A stretch of 49,321 bases of DNA from Roseateles sp. (GTDB lineage Bacteria; Pseudomonadota; Gammaproteobacteria; Burkholderiales; Burkholderiaceae_C). Positions 43,651 to 49,321 of the stretch are shown here, in pieces. Below the pieces are notes generated by a model. It did not search any database and was not told the origin of the DNA. It saw nothing but the letters and a program-made list of their open reading frames with translations. The translations under genes were made by a program, and so were the position numbers. Positions within the stretch are counted from its first letter, which is position 1. Every line of letters begins with the position of its first letter. Location: positions 3,334-52,654 of the forward strand of contig JADMJQ010000144.1 of NCBI GenBank assembly GCA_018780415.1, given 5' to 3'.

Positions 43651-44025
43651 TCAGGCCGAAAAACTGGACCCACAACCGCAAGTCGTCGTGGCGTTCGGAT
43701 TCTTGATCACGAACTGCGCACCTTGCAGATCTTCCTTGTAATCGATCTCGGCGCCGGCCAGATACTGCAGGCTCATCGCATCGATCAACAAGGTCACGCC
43801 GTTCTTGTGCATCTGCGTGTCGTCCTCATTGACGGCTTCGTCGAAGGTGAAACCGTACTGAAAGCCGGAGCAGCCGCCGCCTTGCACGAAGACGCGCAAC
43901 TTCAATTCCGGGTTGCCTTCTTCGGCCACCAGATCGGCCACCTTTTCGGCGGCGCTGTCGGTGAAGATCAACGGAACGGGCATTTCATCGGCATCGGCCG
44001 CTGGAGATTCAAGAACTGCGCTCAT
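43651..44025 (-). CDS. erpA: iron-sulfur cluster insertion protein ErpA
   Basis: ErpA is an A-type carrier that delivers Fe-S clusters to apoproteins. The 124-residue protein has the three cluster ligands Cys52 ([11 protein letters not shown]), Cys116 and Cys118 (TCGCGSSF). The family segments [13 protein letters not shown] and [21 protein letters not shown] are also present. An AGGAA lies 6 nt before the ATG. A TATAAC at 44095-44100 on the minus strand could serve as a -10 box about 70 nt upstream. It lies downstream of the rplM-rpsI unit on the same strand but behind a terminator, so it is probably independently transcribed. Confidence 0.96.
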   Translation of the reverse strand: MSAVLESPAADADEMPVPLIFTDSAAEKVADLVAEEGNPELKLRVFVQGGGCSGFQYGFTFDEAVNEDDTQMHKNGVTLLIDAMSLQYLAGAEIDYKEDLQGAQFVIKNPNATTTCGCGSSFSA

Positions 44026-44140
44026 ATGGATTCCTGATGTAATTGCATTGCAGCCGCAATGATCCCACGCTTGGCGCGGTCTTGGGAAAACAGGGTTATA
44101 GCGTCAAATGGCCAACAAAGGCCATCAACAGCTCACCCAC

Positions 44141-44170
44141 AAAAACAAAGCCGCTCGAGAGCGGCTTTGT
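44141..44170 (-). terminator. rho-independent terminator of the rplM-rpsI operon
   Basis: ACAAAGCCGCTC / GAGCGGCTTTGT is a 12-bp inverted repeat with a 2-nt centre. On the minus strand it is followed by GTTTTTG. It lies 52 bp after the rpsI stop. Confidence 0.88.
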
Positions 44171-44222
44171 TGTGTGTTTGCTGCCAACGAACCCAGGGCC
44201 GATGGCAACAAAGCAAACAGAA

Positions 44223-44615
44223 TCAGCGCTTGCTGAACTGCTTCCTGCGACGAGCGCCGTGCAGACCGACCTTCTTACGTTCGACTTCACGCGCATCACG
44301 CGTGACGAAGCCGGCGCGGCTCAGTTCGGGCTTCAGGGTCGCGTCATAGTCGATCAGAGCGCGGGTGATGCCGTGGCGAATCGCCCCAGCCTGGCCCGAC
44401 TCACCACCACCATGCACATTGACCTTGATGTCAAACGCTTCGCCATTGTTCGTCAGCAGCAAAGGCTGCTTGGCGATCATGATGGAAGTTTGGCGACCAA
44501 AATAGTCACCAACGGCTTTGCCGTTGACGACGATCAGGCCGGTGCCCTTTTTCATGAAGACGCGAGCGACCGACGACTTGCGGCGGCCTGTTCCGTAGTT
44601 CCAATTTCCGATCAT
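44223..44615 (-). CDS. rpsI: 30S ribosomal protein S9
   Basis: S9 (uS9) of the small subunit; its C-terminal tail reaches the P-site tRNA. From the second of two adjacent ATGs (44615) it has 130 residues: [20 protein letters not shown]. The tail [14 protein letters not shown], ending in the invariant Ser-Lys-Arg, is intact. The upstream AAGGAA is too near the first ATG (44618) and better spaced for the second. It lies 9 bp after rplM, the universal rplM-rpsI pair. Confidence 0.97.
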   Translation of the reverse strand: MIGNWNYGTGRRKSSVARVFMKKGTGLIVVNGKAVGDYFGRQTSIMIAKQPLLLTNNGEAFDIKVNVHGGGESGQAGAIRHGITRALIDYDATLKPELSRAGFVTRDAREVERKKVGLHGARRRKQFSKR

Positions 44616-44624
44616 CATCGTTCC

Positions 44625-45053
44625 TTAGATTTCCAGAGCCTTGGGTTGCTGAGCGGCATGCGGATGCGTGTCACCGGCATAAACCTTCAGCTTCTTCACC
44701 ATGGCATAGCCCAGAGGACCCTTGGGCAGCATGCCCTTGACAGCCTTCTCCAGCGCGCGGCCCGGATGCTTGGCTTGCATGTCCTTGAACTTGGTGGCGT
44801 GAATGCCACCGGGGAAACCCGAGTGACGGTAGTACACCTTGTCATTGGCCTTGTTGCCAGTGACACGCAGCTTTTCTGCGTTGATGATGACGATGAAATC
44901 GCCGGTATCTACGTGAGGCGTATAAATGGCTTTATGCTTGCCGCGCAAACGGAGTGCCACTTCGCTGGCAACACGTCCGAGCACCTTGTCGGTGGCGTCA
45001 ATCACAAACCACTCGTGCATCACTTCTGCCGGTTTGGCGCTGAAGGTCTTCAT
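44625..45053 (-). CDS. rplM: 50S ribosomal protein L13
   Basis: L13 (uL13) is an early-assembly protein of the large subunit. It has 142 residues, the standard length: [20 protein letters not shown], then [35 protein letters not shown] and [22 protein letters not shown], quoted here as [13 protein letters not shown]. The Shine-Dalgarno is weak. Its 5' leader is long (about 250 nt from the candidate promoter), which might allow autogenous control. Confidence 0.97.
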   Translation of the reverse strand: MKTFSAKPAEVMHEWFVIDATDKVLGRVASEVALRLRGKHKAIYTPHVDTGDFIVIINAEKLRVTGNKANDKVYYRHSGFPGGIHATKFKDMQAKHPGRALEKAVKGMLPKGPLGYAMVKKLKVYAGDTHPHAAQQPKALEI

Positions 45054-45432
45054 GAGTTACTTTCGAATGCTTGAACCCCTTGAACGGGATCCAGCGGTCG
45101 GATGGCTGATTAGATTTTTGTGCCTGCTGCATGGCTTGATCCAGCCGACTGATTTAGTCACCGGACCAGCTTTTGACATCGCTCGGTGCTGCTTATTGGG
45201 GGTCAAGCCGTTGGGGCTCGCAACAAAGCGATCCGCCAAACTACCCAACCCTCGCAACCTCTCGCGCCAGACACAAAACTTCTTCCCCGCAGCCAAATAC
45301 GGGAAAGCCGATTATTCTATCAGAAAGACAACACTGGTGCCTAGTCTTCGTGTTCTAGTGCCCCTGACGCCGCCGGGGCTCTTTCACGTTAAAATCAGGG
45401 TTACTACTTATGACTCAGCCTAGAGTCCACGC
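45054..45432. other. 379-bp divergent intergenic region between rplM and the GNAT gene
   Basis: No convincing gene here. It carries a candidate rplM promoter (see separate entry) and, for the plus-strand GNAT gene, a -10-like TAAAAT at 45390-45395 without a matching -35. The rplM leader has an open frame of up to 79 codons starting with TTG and no ribosome site; I do not accept it as a gene. A small inverted repeat GACT/AGTC occurs within the leader. Confidence 0.6.
45314..45343 (-). promoter_or_regulatory. candidate sigma-70 promoter of rplM-rpsI
   Basis: On the minus strand TAGGCA (45343-45338, 4 of 6 matches) and TAGAAT (45319-45314, 5 of 6 matches) are 18 nt apart. Transcription would start about 250 nt before rplM. 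Confidence 0.5.
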
Positions 45433-46170
45433 ATGAAACCCACGCCAGACTCAAACAGCAACAGCACGCCGGAGCCTCGTAGCAGCACCAGCGCGCTTGG
45501 CGCATGGGGGCCTGCGGCTGCCTTGAAGCGGTTTTCGGCTTGGATTCCGATTCGCTCCTTGAATCGGCGCCATCGCAAGCGGATTGCTCTGCATTTGCTT
45601 GCCCTGACCGAGCGCGATCGCTATTTGCGCTTCGGCTATGCCGCCGCCAACGAGCAAATCAGCCGCTACGCCATGGCGATGGACTTTGAGCGCGACGAGG
45701 TATTCGGCATTTTCAATCGCAAGCTGGAACTGATCGCGATGGCGCATCTGGCTTACTCACCCAAGCCTCAAATAGCGGGCCAGGCAGCGATGGCCGAGTT
45801 TGGTGTCTCGGTGCTGAGCAAGGCCCGCGGCCGTGGCTTGGGTGCGCGCTTGTTTGAATGCGCGGCGCTGCATGCGCGAAATCGCGGCATCGACACCCTC
45901 TTCATTCATGCGCTGAGTGAAAACGCCGCGATGCTGAAAATTGCCCGCAATGCCGGCGCCACGGTAGAGCGAGACGGCTCGGAGTCGGAAGCCTGGCTGC
46001 GCCTCCCGCCCGACACGGTGTCGTCCCATGTCGGCGAAGCCATTGAGCGCCACATGGCGGAATTGGACTTCCAGTTCAAACGCCATGTGCGCGTGATTGG
46101 GCACATCATCGACGGCGTGGCCGAGGTGAAGTCCAAATTTGACGAAGCCGGCAAAGCGGCAAAACTGTAG
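45433..46170 (+). CDS. GNAT family N-acetyltransferase
   Basis: The 245-residue protein has a Ser/Asn/Thr-rich disordered start (about 1-25) and a GNAT acetyl-CoA fold. The first strand-helix is HLLALTERDRYLRFGYAAANEQISRYAM, quoted as LTERDRYLRFGYA, which is like the 'L...sR.lRF' motif of protein-modifying GNATs. The acetyl-CoA loop is ARGRGLGARLFECAALHARNRG (R-x-x-G-x-G/A type), and FIHALSENAAMLKIARNAGA is motif B. A C-terminal helical extension after 200 is not part of the core. The substrate is unknown. Confidence 0.88.
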   Translation: MKPTPDSNSNSTPEPRSSTSALGAWGPAAALKRFSAWIPIRSLNRRHRKRIALHLLALTERDRYLRFGYAAANEQISRYAMAMDFERDEVFGIFNRKLELIAMAHLAYSPKPQIAGQAAMAEFGVSVLSKARGRGLGARLFECAALHARNRGIDTLFIHALSENAAMLKIARNAGATVERDGSESEAWLRLPPDTVSSHVGEAIERHMAELDFQFKRHVRVIGHIIDGVAEVKSKFDEAGKAAKL

Positions 46171-46298
46171 ACGAAGTCACGCGCGCCACCACCTAGACCG
46201 GGGGTAGGTACGGAGCCTTTCTGTCACATTGATGCGATACATTGCTCGCATAAGCGCCGCCTATACGGTGCAAATCAAATAAACGGCGGACGAGGGCA

Positions 46299-47168
46299 AT
46301 GCAAATCACCATTCCTTGGATATTCGCTTTGGTCGCGAGCGGCGGCCTGCTGGCACTCGCTTTCGCCTGGGCGCTGCGCCGACCTGGTAGCGGCAACAAC
46401 AAGCCTTTGCCGGCCGAATGGGCGCTGACTGCCCGTCCGGTGTTCAGCGCCGACGAGCGGCGGGTCTACCGCCTGCTCAAAGAGGCGCTGCCCCATCATG
46501 TGATTCTGTCGAAGCTGCCGCTGGTGCGCTTTTGCCAACCAACCGAAGCTAAGGAAGTGCGCTATTGGTTCGAGTTGCTGGGCTCCATTCATGTCACTTT
46601 TGCCATCTGCAGCCCGAACGGGCGGGTGCTGGCCGCCGTTGACCTGGACGGTGAGCGCGGCATTTCCGGGCGCGCGCTGCAAATCAAGCAGTCGGTGCTG
46701 GGTGCTTGCCGGGTGCGCTATCTGCGCTGCCCGATTGACAATCTGCCCAGTGCTGCGGAACTGCAGCTGCTGGTGCCGTTCAGCAATAGCAGTGCGCGCG
46801 GCCCCCAGCCGGCTCCTGCGCCAAGCAGTGCCAGCACATCGCGCAGCGCGATCAATGGTTCGACGCCACGTAGCAACGGCTCAAGCAGGAAGACCAACAG
46901 CACCAGCAACAACAAAGCCGTGCGCAATGGGCTTTGGCAGGATTCGGCCGTGTTCCATGACTCGTTTTTTGCCCCAGACAGTCGCTTTGATACCGCCGCC
47001 GGTGCCGAGCTGCCCCGTGTGGCGCGCAATGGCGCAGGCGCTGGGCCACATATGACACCATTCGGCGAGCCCTTGGGCAACGAATCACGCTACCCGGATG
47101 AAGCCCCGAATGACATCGTCGGGCTGGTGGTGGACTCACCCCGTTATGGCGGTCGCTTGCCACGCTGA
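46299..47168 (+). CDS. DUF2726 domain protein, membrane-anchored, with low-complexity tail
   Basis: The 289-residue protein has an N-terminal transmembrane helix (about 5-25, WIFALVASGGLLALAFAWAL) and then a DUF2726-like domain (about 45-155): ARPVFSADERRVYRLLKEALPHH, quoted as VFSADERRVYRLL, with VILSKLPLVRF, CSPNGRVLAAVDLDGER and QIKQSVLGACRVRYLRC. DUF2726 is related to nuclease-like restriction-endonuclease folds, but activity is unproven. After about residue 165 it becomes Ser/Asn/Pro/Ala-rich and probably disordered. It lies in a plus-strand run with the GNAT and srkA genes, with 128 bp and 76 bp gaps. Confidence 0.8.
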   Translation: MQITIPWIFALVASGGLLALAFAWALRRPGSGNNKPLPAEWALTARPVFSADERRVYRLLKEALPHHVILSKLPLVRFCQPTEAKEVRYWFELLGSIHVTFAICSPNGRVLAAVDLDGERGISGRALQIKQSVLGACRVRYLRCPIDNLPSAAELQLLVPFSNSSARGPQPAPAPSSASTSRSAINGSTPRSNGSSRKTNSTSNNKAVRNGLWQDSAVFHDSFFAPDSRFDTAAGAELPRVARNGAGAGPHMTPFGEPLGNESRYPDEAPNDIVGLVVDSPRYGGRLPR

Positions 47169-47244
47169 GTCGCGCAGCAAATATTTGCGCTGATACTACG
47201 GCGTCAGACCACCCGGTCCGACGCCGTTTTCTTTTCCCCATTCA

Positions 47245-48315
47245 ATGACACCAGACTTAGATCGCAGCTTCGGCAACCTGACGCCGGAATTCATGCTGGA
47301 TGCCCTCGATGCCGCCGGCCTTTACGGCGACGGCCGCATGCTGCAGCTGAACTCCTACGAAAACCGTGTGCTGCAACTGCATCTGGAGGATGGGCGGATC
47401 GCAGTGGCCAAGTTCTATCGACCCGGCCGCTGGAGCGACGCACAGATTCTCGAAGAACACCAGTTCGCCTTGGAGCTGGCTGCGGCGGAAGTGCCGGTGG
47501 CCGCACCCTGGACCCTGGCGGACATCAAGGGTCAGTTGAAACTGAGTGGCGTGCCCGCGACGCTGGCCCATTTTGGCGACCAACGTTTCGCCGTCACGCC
47601 GCGCCAAGGCGGCCGCGCGCCGGAGTTGGATGACCCCGAGGTGCTGACCTGGATTGGACGCCTGCTGGCGCGGCTGCATCTGGTCGGCCGACAGCGGCCG
47701 TTTGAACATCGCTTGAGCTGGGTTGGCGCCGAGCCGGGTCAGATCGCTCACGACTGGCTGCTCGCCAACAACTCGCTGCCGATCGAAGTGGCAAGCGCCT
47801 GGGAATCCGTCGTCAACGCCTGCTTGACCCGCATTCAAACTGCATTTGATGCCATTCCCGAGCTGCAGCTGCTGCGTCTGCACGGTGACTGCCATCCCGG
47901 CAATATCCTCTGGACGCCCGACCACGGCCCGCATTTTGTCGATCTCGACGACGCCGTGACCGGCCCGGCCGTGCAGGACTTGTGGATGCTGTTGTCGGGC
48001 GACGCGCTGGCACAGCGCCAGCAACTGGCCTGCGTGTTGGACGGTTATGAGACGGTGGCCAAGTTTGACCGCCGCGAGCTGACCCTGATCGAGCCGCTGC
48101 GCACGCTGCGCATGATTCACCACAGCGCCTGGTTGGCCAAGCGCTGGGGCGATCCGGCTTTTCCGCTCGCCTTCCCCTGGTTCGGCACGCCGAACTACTG
48201 GCATGACCAGGTCGCCAAGCTGAATGAACAGCTGGAGGCGATGCGGCCCGTGGATGAAGTCGTGCTGGATAACTTCAAAGACGAGGACATCGCTTTTGAC
48301 GAGGGCTTCAAATAG
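47245..48315 (+). CDS. srkA: stress response serine/threonine kinase SrkA (YihE family)
   Basis: SrkA is an APH-fold protein kinase that protects cells from stress-induced death in E. coli. The 356-residue protein shows the YihE start FGNLTPEFMLDALDAAGLYGDGR, quoted as LTPEFMLDALDAAGL, and LNSYENRVLQLHLEDG with the ATP-binding Lys in VAKFYRPGRW. The catalytic loop HGDCHPGNILW (about 211-221) and the metal-binding VDLDDAVTGPAVQDLWML follow, then NYWHDQVAKL near the end. All catalytic residues are present. It is convergent with htpG, with 16 bp between them. Confidence 0.95.
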   Translation: MTPDLDRSFGNLTPEFMLDALDAAGLYGDGRMLQLNSYENRVLQLHLEDGRIAVAKFYRPGRWSDAQILEEHQFALELAAAEVPVAAPWTLADIKGQLKLSGVPATLAHFGDQRFAVTPRQGGRAPELDDPEVLTWIGRLLARLHLVGRQRPFEHRLSWVGAEPGQIAHDWLLANNSLPIEVASAWESVVNACLTRIQTAFDAIPELQLLRLHGDCHPGNILWTPDHGPHFVDLDDAVTGPAVQDLWMLLSGDALAQRQQLACVLDGYETVAKFDRRELTLIEPLRTLRMIHHSAWLAKRWGDPAFPLAFPWFGTPNYWHDQVAKLNEQLEAMRPVDEVVLDNFKDEDIAFDEGFK

Positions 48316-48331
48316 CCCCCGTCAATAGCTA

Positions 48332-49321
48332 TCAGCCCAACAGCATCGCGTTGACCCGTCGCACATAGGCGGCCGGGTCTTCCAGATGGCCACCCTCGGC
48401 CAGCACGGCCTGGTCGAAGATGACGTTAGCGAGGTCATCGAACTGGGCCTCGCTGCCGGCCAACTTCTTCACCAGCGCATGCTCGGCGTTGATCTCCAGC
48501 GTCGGCAAGCTGCTGGGTGCGGCCTGGCCGGCTTGCTTGAGCAGGCGCGCCAGATGGCCGCTCATATCGCCTTCTTCGACCACGATACAAGCCGGCGAAT
48601 CAACCAGACGAGTCGACACGCGCACATCCTTGGCACGTGATTTGAGCGTTTCCTTCAGACGATCCAGCAGCGGCTTGAAGGTCTCGGCGTCGGCCTCGGC
48701 CTTCTTCTTCTCGTCCTCGTCCTGCAGCTTGCCCAGATCGATGGAGCCCTTGGCGACCGATTGCAGCGCCTTGCCTTCAAACTCATACAGATGCGAGAGC
48801 ATCCACTCATCGACCCGGTCGACCAGCAGCAGCACCTCGATGCCCTTCTTGCGGAAGATCTCCAGCTGCGGGCTGTTCTTGGCCGCGCTCAAGGAATCGG
48901 CGGTGATGTAATAGATCGCTTCCTGATCGTCCTTGGCACGCTTCAAATAGTCGACCAGGGACACGCCTTCATCCGCCTCGGTGGACGCAAAGCGCAAGAG
49001 CTTGGCCAGGCGCTCCTGGTTGGCATGGTCTTCGCCAATGCCCTCCTTCAGCACCGAGCCGAAGTCCTTCCAGAAGTCGGCATACTTGGCGCGTTCCGCC
49101 GCGTCTTCGCTGTCAGCCAGCGTTTCCAACATAGACAGCACACGCTTGGTCGAGCCTTCACGGATCGCCTTCACGTCACGGCTTTCTTGCAGCAGCTCGC
49201 GGGAGACGTTCAGCGGCAGGTCGGCCGAGTCAATCACGCCCTTGACGAAACGCAGGTAGACCGGCATCAGCGCCTCGGCATCGTCCATGATGAAGACGCG
49301 CTTCACATACAGCTTGACGCC
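48332..49321 (-). CDS. htpG: chaperone protein HtpG (Hsp90), C-terminal part cut by window edge
   Basis: Bacterial Hsp90, a cytoplasmic ATP-dependent chaperone. The frame stays open to base 49321, so the N-terminal ATPase domain and the start lie outside the window. The visible 329 residues begin at [20 protein letters not shown], the classic start of the middle domain, then [41 protein letters not shown] and [12 protein letters not shown]. The dimerisation domain ends NAMLLG. A GTG at 49306 is inside the protein, not its start. Confidence 0.97.
   Translation of the reverse strand, partial: GVKLYVKRVFIMDDAEALMPVYLRFVKGVIDSADLPLNVSRELLQESRDVKAIREGSTKRVLSMLETLADSEDAAERAKYADFWKDFGSVLKEGIGEDHANQERLAKLLRFASTEADEGVSLVDYLKRAKDDQEAIYYITADSLSAAKNSPQLEIFRKKGIEVLLLVDRVDEWMLSHLYEFEGKALQSVAKGSIDLGKLQDEDEKKKAEADAETFKPLLDRLKETLKSRAKDVRVSTRLVDSPACIVVEEGDMSGHLARLLKQAGQAAPSSLPTLEINAEHALVKKLAGSEAQFDDLANVIFDQAVLAEGGHLEDPAAYVRRVNAMLLG

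Noticed and set aside
45057-45296. A 79-codon open frame in the rplM leader
   Set aside because: It starts with TTG, lacks a ribosome site, and its composition shows no recognisable domain.

Overview
The window is GC-rich, gene-dense chromosomal DNA from a Gram-negative betaproteobacterium. The pilMNOPQ-(insert)-aroK-aroB block, the tyrS / M23 peptidase / anmK / erpA / rpsI-rplM block, Omp32-type porins, coq7 and lptM all point to Burkholderiales, plausibly the Roseateles/Rubrivivax/Leptothrix group. The genus is a guess. I see no insertion sequence, prophage, CRISPR array, rRNA or tRNA gene, so this is mostly core genome with a few unusual inserts.

Layout. (1) 1-8852, minus strand: type IV pilus assembly operon pilM-N-O-P-Q, then an 815-residue Ig-like repeat lipoprotein, then aroK and aroB (aroB runs off the left edge). 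(2) 9124-12049: divergent mrcA (PBP1A), convergent cyaY, and lptM. (3) 12046-15986, minus: a peptide-type ABC transporter (two permeases, two ATPases) with no binding-protein gene beside it. (4) 16167-19521, minus: a DUF3047 lipoprotein and two tandem porins separated by strong terminators. (5) 19773-23929: coq7, an OsmC-family gene, a probable small RNA with anti-Shine-Dalgarno motifs (about 20959-21094), ilvA, and a CobT-family gene with altered active-site residues. (6) 23954-35300: a complete type II secretion system, gspC divergent from gspG-H-I-J-K-L-M-N-D-E-F. (7) 35304-39621: a 5'-nucleotidase-family gene and a large tricorn-like S41 protease. (8) 39618-45053: tyrS (minus), a structured leader and M23 peptidase, anmK, then erpA and rplM-rpsI on the minus strand. 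(9) 45433-49321: a GNAT acetyltransferase, a DUF2726 protein, srkA, and the 3' part of htpG.

How the genes work together. Much of the window builds or feeds the cell envelope: pilus machinery, secretin-based type II secretion, porins, peptidoglycan synthesis (PBP1A), turnover (M23 peptidase) and recycling (AnmK), and maturation of the LPS translocon (LptM). Housekeeping genes are interleaved: shikimate pathway, isoleucine synthesis, ubiquinone synthesis, Fe-S assembly, tyrosyl-tRNA synthetase and two ribosomal proteins. The pilus and secretion operons are tightly packed with many 4-nt stop/start overlaps. The least explained items are the small RNA upstream of ilvA, the CobT-like protein, the Ig-like lipoprotein between pilQ and aroK, and the structured leader upstream of the M23 peptidase.
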